Source: Verrucomicrobiaceae bacterium (GTDB lineage: Bacteria > Verrucomicrobiota > Verrucomicrobiae > Verrucomicrobiales > Akkermansiaceae). From it: a DNA stretch of 13,480 nucleotides. The notes beneath the pieces were generated by a model, which was given only the letters and a program-made list of their open reading frames with translations, was not told the DNA's origin and did no database searches. The stretch covers positions 1 to 13,480 of the forward strand of contig CANBTO010000076.1 of assembly GCA_947372405.1 (NCBI GenBank). The letters run 5' to 3'. Below are positions 1 through 7,152 of the stretch, piece after piece. The position numbers and the translations under genes are program-made. The stretch's first letter is position 1. Each line of letters starts with the position of its first letter.

Positions 1-1038
1 CGGGAAAACAGGCTGGGCGGCGGGTTGGGAGTAGGGCAGGGGAAATTTGGTGGCGAGTGCCGTCCAGTCCTCGTGGTAGGGATCCGGCGGCGACTCCTGC
101 TGGGCTTGGGCGACGGCGCGCTGCACCTCATCTGCAAACTGGTCCTGCCATGCGAGAATCTCATCCACGGTGGCGATGCCGTTTTCCACGAGTTGGCGCA
201 TGGCCACCTCGATGCAGTCCCGTCCATAGTGCCCCTTGCGAATTTCTTCCGGAACATAGGAACCGTCATCATGCTCACCGTGTCCGGAGAGCCTGAGTAG
301 CCTAGCCACCACCATCTGCGGCCCTTGGCCTTCGCGGGCGCGGCGGACCGCCTCGGTGATCACGGAGGCACAGGCCAGCAAATCCGTGCCATCCACCGCG
401 AAGCCGCCGATGCCGTAGCCACGGGCTTTTTCGACGAGGTCGGTGCAGACGAACTGCCGGTGGTTCGGCGTGGAGTAGGCGAACTGGTTGTTGCCGATGA
501 CGAGCACCAGCGGCAGCTTTTCGACGGCCGCAAGATTGAGTCCCTCGTGAAACGCGCCGGTCGAGGACGCTCCGTCGCCGATGCAGGTCGCGCCGACCCG
601 GCCTTCGAGCGTGCCTTGCAGGCGTTTGGCGAAAAGCATGCCCGCCACCACCGGGACCTGCGCGCCGAGATGGGAAATCATCGCCGGCATGCCCATTTCA
701 GGCCGCCCGCGGTGGATGTTGCCGTCGCGTCCGCGCATCGGGCCTTTGGCGGAGCCGAGGTAAGTGCGAGTGCAGTCGAGCAACGGTTCGCCGAAAGCCG
801 TGCGTCCCGCCTGATCCCGGATCAGCGGGGCGAAGAAGTCTTTGCCCTGGATCAAAGAGGTGCCGAGCGTGGCGCTCACCGCTTCCTGGCCGCGGCCGAG
901 ATACACTCCACCGACGATTTTCCCCGCCTTGTAGAGGCTGGAGAGCTTGTTTTCCAAGATTCTGGCGCGGAGCATCGAATGAAACACCGACCGCAGGAAA
1001 TCGCGGTTGTTCACCATTCCATCGGTGTAATCTGGCAT
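1..1038 (-). CDS. 2-oxo acid dehydrogenase E1 component, alpha subunit (partial, possibly alpha/beta fusion)
   Basis: Thiamine-diphosphate-dependent E1 alpha subunit of a pyruvate or branched-chain 2-oxo acid dehydrogenase complex, which decarboxylates the 2-oxo acid and passes the acyl group to E2 lipoate. The frame is open from an ATG at 1038 to the left edge, giving 346 visible codons with no stop. The ThDP/Mg motif is clear: GDG at residues 154-156, then 26 residues, then NN at 183-184. The GRDGNIH segment (103-109) and the SGHGEHDDGSY loop (251-261) match the conserved E1 alpha substrate/phosphorylation-loop region. Free-standing alpha subunits usually end near 320-360 residues. Here a Pro/Gln/Ala-rich stretch (313-346) looks like a linker, so a fused beta domain may follow off the edge. 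An in-frame GTG four codons upstream is an alternative start, and a stop lies further up. The gene is 62 nt downstream of hisA on the same strand. Substrate specificity cannot be told from this fragment. Confidence 0.9.
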   Translation of the reverse strand, partial: MPDYTDGMVNNRDFLRSVFHSMLRARILENKLSSLYKAGKIVGGVYLGRGQEAVSATLGTSLIQGKDFFAPLIRDQAGRTAFGEPLLDCTRTYLGSAKGPMRGRDGNIHRGRPEMGMPAMISHLGAQVPVVAGMLFAKRLQGTLEGRVGATCIGDGASSTGAFHEGLNLAAVEKLPLVLVIGNNQFAYSTPNHRQFVCTDLVEKARGYGIGGFAVDGTDLLACASVITEAVRRAREGQGPQMVVARLLRLSGHGEHDDGSYVPEEIRKGHYGRDCIEVAMRQLVENGIATVDEILAWQDQFADEVQRAVAQAQQESPPDPYHEDWTALATKFPLPYSQPAAQPVFP

Positions 1039-1100
1039 GTCCAAGTGGGGCACGGCGGAGGATTAAAGACAGTGCCGCTGCAACCTGCAACCGCTTTCCC

Positions 1101-1877
1101 TCAAAGACAGTCAGAACGCCGGTTCCATGCCACCAGATCGCGGTAACTAAGGCCCGTGCCGCCGAAAAGGTCCAGCGCGCTGCCCACGGTGACGTCCACT
1201 TTCCCTTGCCCCGCGCTTTCGACCAGTAACACGTCGTCCATCGTCGCCGCGCCGCCGGCGTAGGTGACCGGGATTTTCCCCCACGAACCTAACAGCGAAA
1301 CGAGATCCGCATCGATCCCCCGGCACAGGCCTTCCACGTCCGCCGCGTGGATGAGAAACTCGGCGCAAAACGGTGCCAGACGGTCGAGCGTGGCGTGGGT
1401 GACATCCATGTCCGTGAGTGTCTGCCAGCGGTTCATCGCCACCGTCCAACCATTGGTCGTGCGGCGGCAGGAGAGATCGATGACCAACTTGTCCGCGCCG
1501 ATGGCCTTCACTAGCGAGTCCAACGTGTCTGCTAGAAATTTTCCATCCGCGTCGAACAATGCCGAAGTGACGATCACGTGGCTCGCCCCGGCATCCAGCC
1601 ATTCCTTCGCGTTCGCCGCGGAGATTCCGCCTCCGATCTGCAAGCCGCCCGGCCAGGCGGCCAGCGCCTCGCGTGCGGCCACGTCATTTCCCGGTCCGAG
1701 CTTGATGACGTGCCCGCCGGTGAGTTGGTCGGACCTGAAGGTTTTCGCAAACCAACCCGCTGCTTTATCCGAAACAAAGTTCTCCACCGGTCCCGCGCCG
1801 TCTTCGCGCAGGCTGCCGCCGACGATTTGTTTCACCTTTCCCTGATGGAGGTCGATGCACGGGCGAAAGCGGGTCAT
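1101..1877 (-). CDS. hisA: Phosphoribosylformimino-AICAR ribotide isomerase, eukaryotic (HIS6) type
   Basis: Fourth enzyme of histidine biosynthesis: it isomerises ProFAR to PRFAR by an Amadori rearrangement in a TIM barrel. The 258-residue product reads like yeast/plant HIS6 rather than ordinary bacterial HisA. Shared segments I recognise include CIDLHQGKVKQIVGG (7-21), HVIKLGPGNDVAAREAL (56-72), QIGGGI (80-85), VIDLSCR (132-138), MNRWQTLTD (148-156), FLIHAADVEGLCRGID (174-189), YAGGA (206-210) and VDVTVGSALDLFGG (227-240). D9 and D134 sit where the two catalytic acids of the family are expected. The frame is open further upstream, but the ATG at 1877 places MTRFRPCIDLH exactly where family members begin, so I chose it. 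No Shine-Dalgarno sequence is visible. No other his gene lies in the window. It is divergent from the UGPase gene and may be cotranscribed with the E1 gene downstream. Confidence 0.93.
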   Translation of the reverse strand: MTRFRPCIDLHQGKVKQIVGGSLREDGAGPVENFVSDKAAGWFAKTFRSDQLTGGHVIKLGPGNDVAAREALAAWPGGLQIGGGISAANAKEWLDAGASHVIVTSALFDADGKFLADTLDSLVKAIGADKLVIDLSCRRTTNGWTVAMNRWQTLTDMDVTHATLDRLAPFCAEFLIHAADVEGLCRGIDADLVSLLGSWGKIPVTYAGGAATMDDVLLVESAGQGKVDVTVGSALDLFGGTGLSYRDLVAWNRRSDCL

Positions 1878-1912
1878 GGGAAGAGGATGGATAGAGCCCG
1901 GGCCGGAGCCAA

Positions 1913-1928
1913 GCGGAAGATTTTCCGC
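1913..1928. promoter_or_regulatory. Perfect 6-bp inverted repeat in the hisA/UGPase divergent spacer
   Basis: GCGGAA, a 4-nt spacer (GATT), then TTCCGC, inside the 105-nt gap between two divergent starts (1877 and 1983). Its place would suit an operator for either gene, or it could form a small hairpin in either 5' leader. Only the symmetry is seen. A 6-bp repeat can arise by chance, and no -10/-35 pair could be placed with confidence. Confidence 0.25.
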
Positions 1929-1982
1929 GTGACCCGTCATGCCTCCGGCGACAATCTCCGGCCACCAACAAACCACACCTCA

Positions 1983-3365
1983 ATGGGAAATTTCGCCGCT
2001 TTCGAACAAAAGATGACCGCCGCCGGTATGGGAGACGCCGCGATCCGCGCCTTCCGCCGGAACTACGAGGCCTTGCTCCGCAATGAAACCGGAATGATCC
2101 CCGAGGAAGCCATCGCGCCAGCCGACAACCTCGCCTCGCTCGAAAGCCTGTCGTCCGCTCCCGCCGACGCCGCGTTGCTGGCCCAGGCCGTGGTCATCAA
2201 ACTCAACGGCGGCCTCGGCACCAGCATGGGCCTGCAAGGGCCTAAAAGCCTGCTCGCTGTGCGCGATGGCGTCAATTTCCTCGACCTGATGGTCCGCCAG
2301 ATCCTCGACCTGCGGAAAACCAGCGGCGCTCCCGTTAGATTGCTGCTGATGAACAGCTTCAGCACCAGCGAGGACACGCTCGGCCATCTCGAACGCTATC
2401 GCTCGGAAGGCCTCGCCGATGCCAGCGAAGTCGAGTTGATGCAGAACCAGATCCCGAAGATCGACGCAGTGACGCTCGAACCGGTCATCTGGCCCGCCGA
2501 TCCCGAGCTTGAATGGTGCCCGCCCGGCCACGGCGATCTCTATCCGGCGCTCGTCGGCAGTGGCTGGCTGGACCGCCTGCTGGCCGAAGGTGTTAGATAT
2601 GCCTTCGTTTCCAACTCGGACAACCTCGGTGCCATCCTCGATCCCGTCATCCTCCGCCACTTCGCGGATTCCGGCGCGCCGTTCCTGATGGAATGCACCC
2701 GCCGCACCGCCGCGGACCGCAAGGGCGGCCATCTCGCGAAACGCAAGGCCGACGGCCGTTTGTTGCTGCGCGAAGTCGCCCAATGCCCGGATGCCGATCT
2801 CGACTTGTTCCAGGACATCGACCGCCACCGCTACTTTAACACCAACAGCCTCTGGCTGCGTCTCGATCTGCTCAAGGAACAGCTCGCCGCTGACTTAGGC
2901 GTGCTGCCGCTGCCGATGATCCGCAACAACAAGACCGTTGATCCGCGCGACAAGAAATCCACCGCCGTCATCCAGCTCGAAATCGCCATGGGCGCGGCCA
3001 TCGAGTGTTTCGAAGGCTCCGCCGCCATCGACGTGCCGCGCAGCCGCTTCGCCCCCGTGAAAACCACCGGCGATCTGTTGGCCCTGCGCTCGGACGCCTA
3101 CGAGGTTCTCGAAAACGGCCAGGTCCGCCTGCACGCATCGCGCCATGGCAAACCGCCCGTCATCCAGCTTTCGGACGAATACAAACTCGTCGATTCAATC
3201 GAAAATCTCGGCGTCCCCAGCCTGATCGGCTGTGCATCGCTCACAGTCAGCGGCCCGGTCCGTTTCGAATCCGGCGTCGTCATTCAAGGCGATGTGGAGG
3301 TGAGGAATCCGGGTGCGGAAATCAAAATCATCCCGGCAGGAAACTACTGCGATCGGGTGGTGTGA
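1983..3365 (+). CDS. UTP--glucose-1-phosphate uridylyltransferase, eukaryotic (UGP2) type
   Basis: Makes UDP-glucose from UTP and glucose-1-phosphate for glycan, trehalose or lipopolysaccharide synthesis; cytosolic. The 460-residue product belongs to the eukaryotic-like UGPase family, not the unrelated short GalU family of about 300 residues. Visible landmarks are the nucleotide-binding loop LNGGLGTSMG (74-83) with GPKS following (K88), MNSFSTSEDT (123-132), the uridine-side PPGHGDLY (180-187), NSDNLGA (211-217), KGGHLA (247-252), FNTNSLW (285-291), FAPVKTTGDLL (355-365) with the conserved Lys360, and a C-terminal left-handed beta-helix-like part (about 400-460). The frame extends upstream to 1578, antisense to hisA. 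The ATG at 1983 gives the usual N-terminus and leaves a normal divergent spacer. No Shine-Dalgarno sequence precedes it. The length fits the family, and all key motifs are intact. Confidence 0.93.
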   Translation: MGNFAAFEQKMTAAGMGDAAIRAFRRNYEALLRNETGMIPEEAIAPADNLASLESLSSAPADAALLAQAVVIKLNGGLGTSMGLQGPKSLLAVRDGVNFLDLMVRQILDLRKTSGAPVRLLLMNSFSTSEDTLGHLERYRSEGLADASEVELMQNQIPKIDAVTLEPVIWPADPELEWCPPGHGDLYPALVGSGWLDRLLAEGVRYAFVSNSDNLGAILDPVILRHFADSGAPFLMECTRRTAADRKGGHLAKRKADGRLLLREVAQCPDADLDLFQDIDRHRYFNTNSLWLRLDLLKEQLAADLGVLPLPMIRNNKTVDPRDKKSTAVIQLEIAMGAAIECFEGSAAIDVPRSRFAPVKTTGDLLALRSDAYEVLENGQVRLHASRHGKPPVIQLSDEYKLVDSIENLGVPSLIGCASLTVSGPVRFESGVVIQGDVEVRNPGAEIKIIPAGNYCDRVV

Positions 3366-3419
3366 ATCTGACGGTTCGACCAACACATAGGGGGCTGACA
3401 CCAAGGAATCGAATCTAAC

Positions 3420-4406
3420 ATGACTTCGATGAGAATGAAAATCCCGCATCGCGTTCCCAGCTTGCCATCGGAGCATTGCAGATTTCATGGATGGATGAAG
3501 GGAGCTGTCCTGACGGTCGTGTTGCTGGTCTTTGCCTTGCCTCTTGCCGCCGCACCGTCGCGCGGAATCTGGTGGTGGACTTCTCCTGATCATCCATGGG
3601 GCAGTGCGCAGGTCATCGGGAATCCTGCCAAAGAAGCGGAGTTGTTGCGGTTTTTGAGCGCTTGGGAGATCGACACCGTCTATACGTGTTTCAACAAGCA
3701 GACATGGTCGAAGCCGGAGAAGATCCGTGCATGGAACGAGCGGGTTCATGCCGCTGGCAAGACATCGCAATTGTTGTTGTCCGAGAACACCTGGATCGAT
3801 CCAAAGAATCGCTCCAATTTGCTGGGAGTACATCTTCAACGCGAGTTGATCCAGTTCAACGGCGCGGTTGGCAAACCGCAGCAACGGTTTGACGGTGTGC
3901 ATCTCGACATCGAACCGCATGGTCTGCCCGGATGGAAAACCATGACTCCGGAAGCGCGCAAAATCCTGCTTTTCCAATTCCGTGACACCTTGCGCGAAGT
4001 GCGCGCCTATCTCGACGGGCATGGTGCCAGAAAGATCCCGGTTTTCGCCGATCTGCCGGTATGGTTCGACCAGATCGGCAAGCCTGTTGGATGGGCGTCT
4101 GTTGCGGAGCGGGATGCCTGGTTTGCGGATCTCGGAAAGTCGCTTTCCGGCATCTCGCTGATGGCTTACGAACGTGACACGGCTGCCAGGATCGAGAGCG
4201 GTGTGGCGTGGGAGATCGCAAACTTCAAGGGCGAAGTCCGTGTTGGATTGGAAGTCAGCATAGGGCCGGGGAAAACCTGGAAGTCCGCTGAGGAGTTGAT
4301 CGCCATGATCAAGACCCAGGAGTCTGCAACGCCGCCACGGCGGGTGGACATTCACGACCTGATCCAGTTCCATGACGCGGTGGCCGCCCAGCCGGACGGA
4401 AAATGA
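3420..4406 (+). CDS. Secreted TIM-barrel-like protein with a GH18-like DGxxxDxE motif
   Basis: I do not recognise a named family. The 328-residue product has a hydrophobic signal segment (about 29-44, ending LPLAAAP), so export is likely. The mature part alternates predicted strands and helices as a TIM barrel would. FDGVHLDIEPHG (157-168) resembles the GH18 strand-4 signature DGxDxDxE: D158, D163 and E165 are present, but His161 replaces the middle Asp. E165 would be the proton donor if it is a glycosidase. FADLPVWFD and LMAYERD later in the protein look like further barrel strand ends. The ATG at 3420 has AAGGA 14-18 nt upstream, which is far. An ATG at 3495 would give a compact signal peptide starting MKGAVL and is a real alternative. 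The gene begins 54 nt after the UGPase stop on the same strand. Cleavage of a polysaccharide is inference only. Confidence 0.75.
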   Translation: MTSMRMKIPHRVPSLPSEHCRFHGWMKGAVLTVVLLVFALPLAAAPSRGIWWWTSPDHPWGSAQVIGNPAKEAELLRFLSAWEIDTVYTCFNKQTWSKPEKIRAWNERVHAAGKTSQLLLSENTWIDPKNRSNLLGVHLQRELIQFNGAVGKPQQRFDGVHLDIEPHGLPGWKTMTPEARKILLFQFRDTLREVRAYLDGHGARKIPVFADLPVWFDQIGKPVGWASVAERDAWFADLGKSLSGISLMAYERDTAARIESGVAWEIANFKGEVRVGLEVSIGPGKTWKSAEELIAMIKTQESATPPRRVDIHDLIQFHDAVAAQPDGK

Positions 4407-4587
4407 CAGGCCGGAAACTATCCCTTGGTGCATGCGTCTGACACACCTACCCGTGACGCGGCGGTGCGATATCCATACGGGAATCAGAGCGGCGGACTCG
4501 GAAATCAGTCGAAATGTAACCAAACGGCCATTTTTCACAGGACCGCGCTTGCCATTTGCGGGGACTGCCTCTAAGCCCTCCGCCGCA

Positions 4588-5205
4588 ATGGCGAGTATCG
4601 GTCCTTTCTCATTCCCGGCGGGCGGCTTTGATGCCGTGGTTTTCGATTGCGACGGCACGCTTGTCGATTCCATGCCCGCGCATTTCGAGGCATGGTGCGA
4701 GGCTCTGGCGCTCTACGGAGCCGGCGGAGTCTTCAAGGAGGACGTCTTCATGGCCATGGGTGGCCGTCCGACCCGCGACATTGTCGTGGAACTCAACGAC
4801 GAGTATGATCTCCGCCTTGATCCAGAGACCGTGGCCTTCGCGAAACGCGAGGCCTTCCTCAAGCGTCTCGGCTCGCTCACTCTGATCGACGAGGTGGCCG
4901 CCTTCGCGGATTCCCTGCGCGGCAGGATCCCGATGGCCATCGCCAGCGGAGGCTCCCGCATGGTGGTGGAAAAGACGCTCTCCATCCTCGGCGTTTCCGA
5001 CTGGTTTGACGAAGTGGTCACCGCGGACGATGTGACGGAGGGTAAACCCGCTCCCGATATTTTCCTCAAGGCTGCTCGTTTGTTAGGTGTGGTGCCATCC
5101 AAATGTCTGGCGCTCGACGACGCTCCCGCAGGCATCCTTTCCGCGCAACGTGCCGGCATGCAGGTGATCGCGGTGCCCACGCCGCTTTCTTCCTCGCTGG
5201 CTTGA
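4588..5205 (+). CDS. HAD-superfamily phosphatase, beta-phosphoglucomutase/YqaB-like
   Basis: Cytosolic haloacid-dehalogenase phosphatase, 205 residues, that dephosphorylates a small sugar phosphate through a phospho-aspartate. All four HAD motifs are visible: FDCDGTLVDS with nucleophile D20 and acid D22, IASGG with S120, EGKPAPD with K153, and LDDAPAG with D177/D178. The helical cap between motifs I and II (about 30-100) and the segment ADDVTEGKPAPDIFLKAARLLGV resemble E. coli YqaB (fructose-1-phosphate/6-phosphogluconate phosphatase) and beta-phosphoglucomutases. Specificity cannot be decided by eye. The frame is open upstream to 4372. I chose the ATG at 4588 because it gives a normal short N-terminus before the first HAD strand and does not overlap the preceding gene. 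It is 181 nt downstream of the secreted-protein gene and convergent with the PLD gene, with only 17 nt between their ends. Confidence 0.88.
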   Translation: MASIGPFSFPAGGFDAVVFDCDGTLVDSMPAHFEAWCEALALYGAGGVFKEDVFMAMGGRPTRDIVVELNDEYDLRLDPETVAFAKREAFLKRLGSLTLIDEVAAFADSLRGRIPMAIASGGSRMVVEKTLSILGVSDWFDEVVTADDVTEGKPAPDIFLKAARLLGVVPSKCLALDDAPAGILSAQRAGMQVIAVPTPLSSSLA

Positions 5206-5222
5206 TAGCCGCCAATGGGCTC

Positions 5223-5750
5223 TCATTCGTGATCCAGCGGATCCGGGCAGCGGTCGCGCAGACGGCAGCGGCCGCAGAAGTCGCCGATAAACAGGCCGTC
5301 CACCCACTCGACGAGTTTTTTCAGATCCTCCGGCTCGTCGGTTAGAAAGCCTGCCTCGAAATTCCGTTTGTCCGCGTGTTTCGCGCCCATGCCGGCACCC
5401 GTGAGGTTGGGCGAGCCGACGAAGGCTTTTTTGCCGTCCACGATCACCGCCTTGGTGTGAACGCGCGGGCAGAGCACGCGTTCGAAGAGCTCGCTGTGGA
5501 TGAGTGCCGGGTGCTTGTCGAAGTCCGCCCGGAACCGCGGCCCGGGTTCCTTGGCGTGGATCAGTCGGACCGCGACGCCGGATTCCACCAGCTCCGACAG
5601 AACCGTTAGAAACGGCACCGCCCGCCTGCCGCGCGCGACATGGAGATCCTTGATGTCCGCCGTTACGATCCACAGGAAACGCCGCGCCTCCGGCACCAGC
5701 CCACGGATCACCCGTGAGTGGATCTCCTCGTTGAGCAGTAATTCCCGCAT
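5223..5750 (-). CDS. Single-HKD phospholipase D-like protein with C-terminal cysteine motif
   Basis: The 175-residue product carries one HKD half-site: H98, K100 and D105 in VHTKAVIVDG, followed by FVGSPNLTGAG (110-120). Single-HKD members of the family (Nuc type) work as dimers on phosphodiester bonds in nucleic acids or phospholipids. There is no signal peptide or membrane segment, so it is probably cytosolic and more likely acts on nucleic acid; that is inference. The C-terminus holds C159, C162 and C168 (CX2CX5C). With C94, the only other cysteine, these four could bind zinc or an iron-sulfur cluster. The ATG at 5750 lies 6 nt past the thyA stop, so the two are almost certainly cotranscribed. 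No Shine-Dalgarno sequence is visible, so translational coupling to thyA is possible. Confidence 0.85.
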   Translation of the reverse strand: MRELLLNEEIHSRVIRGLVPEARRFLWIVTADIKDLHVARGRRAVPFLTVLSELVESGVAVRLIHAKEPGPRFRADFDKHPALIHSELFERVLCPRVHTKAVIVDGKKAFVGSPNLTGAGMGAKHADKRNFEAGFLTDEPEDLKKLVEWVDGLFIGDFCGRCRLRDRCPDPLDHE

Positions 5751-5756
5751 GGCGTT

Positions 5757-6569
5757 TCAGACCGCCACCGGTGCCTTGATGTGCGGGTGCGGGTCGTAGT
5801 CCTCAAGCCGGATGTCATCGATGGTGAAGGCGTCGATGTCGCGGACGATCGGGTTCAGCCAAAGCTTGGGCAGGGCTTTCGGCTCGCGTGAGAGCTGGAG
5901 TTCCGCCTGTTCGAGATGGTTCGCGTAGAGGTGTACGTCGCCGAAGGTATGGACGAAATCGCGGGCCTCATAATCACAGACGTGGGCCACCAGTTTTGTT
6001 AGAAGCGCATAGGAGGCGATGTTGAACGGGACGCCGAGGAATAGGTCCGCGCTGCGCTGATAGAGCTGGCATGAAAGGCCGGGACGGCCACCCGCCGGGG
6101 CCTCGTGCACATAGAACTGGAACAACAGGTGGCATGGAGGCAGCGCCATTTGGTGGATCTGGCCGACGTTCCATGCGGAAACGATGTGGCGTCGGGAAGA
6201 CGGATTGCCAAGCAGCCCGTCGATGAGCAGGTGGATCTGGTCGATCGTGCGGCCCTCCGGTGTAGGCCAGGAGCGCCATTGTTTGCCGTAGACCGGGCCC
6301 AGTTCGCCCTCCTCGTCCGCCCACTCGTCCCAGATGGTGACGCCGTTTTCCTTGAGGTAGCGGGTGTTCGTTTCCCCGCGCAGGAACCACAGCAACTCGT
6401 GGATGATGGAGCGGAGGTGCAGTTTCTTGGTCGTCAGCACGGGAAAGCCCTCGCGGAGGTCATAGCGCGTCTGCCTGCCGAACACCGAGATGGTTCCCGT
6501 GCCCGTGCGGTCCGAGCGCCGCTCGCCGTTGGCCATTACGTCACGCATCAAGTCGAGATAGGTTTTCAC
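5757..6569 (-). CDS. thyA: Thymidylate synthase (ThyA type)
   Basis: Methylates dUMP to dTMP using 5,10-methylene-tetrahydrofolate, supplying dTTP for DNA synthesis. The 270-residue product follows E. coli ThyA closely: DRTGTGT (20-26, Arg21), HELLWFLRG (57-65), WDEWADE (80-86), GPVYGKQWR (91-99), [11 protein letters not shown] (125-135, Arg126/127), the nucleophile Cys146 in [14 protein letters not shown] (167-175), [17 protein letters not shown] and [13 protein letters not shown] at the end. A six-residue insertion (around EAPAGGRP, 156-163) lies after the active site. Start choice: the frame also has a GTG at 6593, but the GTG at 6569 begins VKTYLDLM and brings Arg21, Arg126/127 and Cys146 onto E. 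coli numbering exactly. Both candidates are GTG. It leads a two-gene unit with the PLD gene. No folA is nearby. Confidence 0.96.
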   Translation of the reverse strand: MKTYLDLMRDVMANGERRSDRTGTGTISVFGRQTRYDLREGFPVLTTKKLHLRSIIHELLWFLRGETNTRYLKENGVTIWDEWADEEGELGPVYGKQWRSWPTPEGRTIDQIHLLIDGLLGNPSSRRHIVSAWNVGQIHQMALPPCHLLFQFYVHEAPAGGRPGLSCQLYQRSADLFLGVPFNIASYALLTKLVAHVCDYEARDFVHTFGDVHLYANHLEQAELQLSREPKALPKLWLNPIVRDIDAFTIDDIRLEDYDPHPHIKAPVAV

Positions 6570-6685
6570 GCCGCCGATCAAGCCACGTCGCACCCCGGAC
6601 CGGCAAGGAATAAGGGGGAACTGAAATCCTTTTCGCTGCGTCCTTGACGCGTGATTTGGAAACGTTCAGGTTCTACGAATCTCAG

Positions 6686-6691
6686 AAGGAG
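6686..6691 (+). promoter_or_regulatory. Shine-Dalgarno sequence of the CBS-domain gene
   Basis: AAGGAG, 7 nt before the ATG at 6699. It is the only strong, well-spaced ribosome binding site in the window, and it fixes the start at 6699 rather than at earlier in-frame codons from 6651. Confidence 0.8.
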
Positions 6692-6698
6692 TAACCCC

Positions 6699-7148
6699 AT
6701 GGAAATTCACGGAACAGTCAGGGACATATTGCAGAGCAAGGGCGGCGAGGTTTGGACAACCAGTCCGCAGAGCAGCGTCTACGAAGCCATCGGCCTGATG
6801 GGGGAAAAGAACATCGGCGCGCTTGTCGCCGTGGAGAACGGCGAAGTGGTCGGTGTGCTATCGGAGCGGGATTACAGCCGGAAAGTGGTGCTCCAGGGCC
6901 GTACTTCGCGGGACACGCTGGTGAGCGAGATCCTGAGCCGCCCGGCGATCACGGTGCGACGCAAGGATGGCATCGAGAAGTGCATGCAATTGATGACGGG
7001 CAACCGCATCCGGCATCTGCCCGTGGTTGATGACGGCCGTCTGGTCGGTCTGATTTCCATCGGCGACGTGGTGAGCTGGGTGATGTACTCCCAGCGCCAC
7101 ACGATCCTGCAGTTGCAGGGATACATTTCAGGGGATTATCCGGGCTGA
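6699..7148 (+). CDS. Two-CBS-domain protein
   Basis: The 149-residue product is a tandem pair of CBS domains (a Bateman module) and nothing else: CBS1 about residues 8-68 and CBS2 about 75-131. The strand-helix ends GVLSERD (52-58) and GLISIGDVV (117-125), and TSPQSSVYEAIGLM (21-34) and RPAITVRRKDGIEKCMQLM (81-99), are typical. Such modules bind adenosine nucleotides and signal energy state to partner proteins; which ligand or partner applies here is unknown. The start is decided by AAGGAG 7 nt upstream. The gene is divergent from thyA (129-nt spacer) and converges on the channel gene, 4 nt away. A link to the channel is tempting because CBS modules regulate some channels, but the two genes are not in one operon. 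Confidence 0.9.
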   Translation: MEIHGTVRDILQSKGGEVWTTSPQSSVYEAIGLMGEKNIGALVAVENGEVVGVLSERDYSRKVVLQGRTSRDTLVSEILSRPAITVRRKDGIEKCMQLMTGNRIRHLPVVDDGRLVGLISIGDVVSWVMYSQRHTILQLQGYISGDYPG

Positions 7149-7152
7149 CGTT

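Noticed and set aside
325..1146. A 273-codon plus-strand frame opposite the E1 alpha gene
   Set aside because: It is antisense to a clear ThDP enzyme, has no recognisable domain, and long antisense frames are common at this GC content.
1980..2828. A 282-codon minus-strand frame opposite the UGPase gene
   Set aside because: It lies wholly antisense to an intact UGPase and its product shows no motif.
3195..4673. A 492-codon minus-strand frame opposite the secreted protein
   Set aside because: It is longer than the plus-strand gene but also covers the ends of UGPase and the HAD gene. The plus frame has a signal peptide and a DGxxxDxE motif, while this one shows nothing.
6644..6680. TTGACG as a -35 box for the CBS gene
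   Set aside because: No acceptable -10 hexamer lies 16-18 nt downstream; the nearest candidates have spacing above 20 nt.
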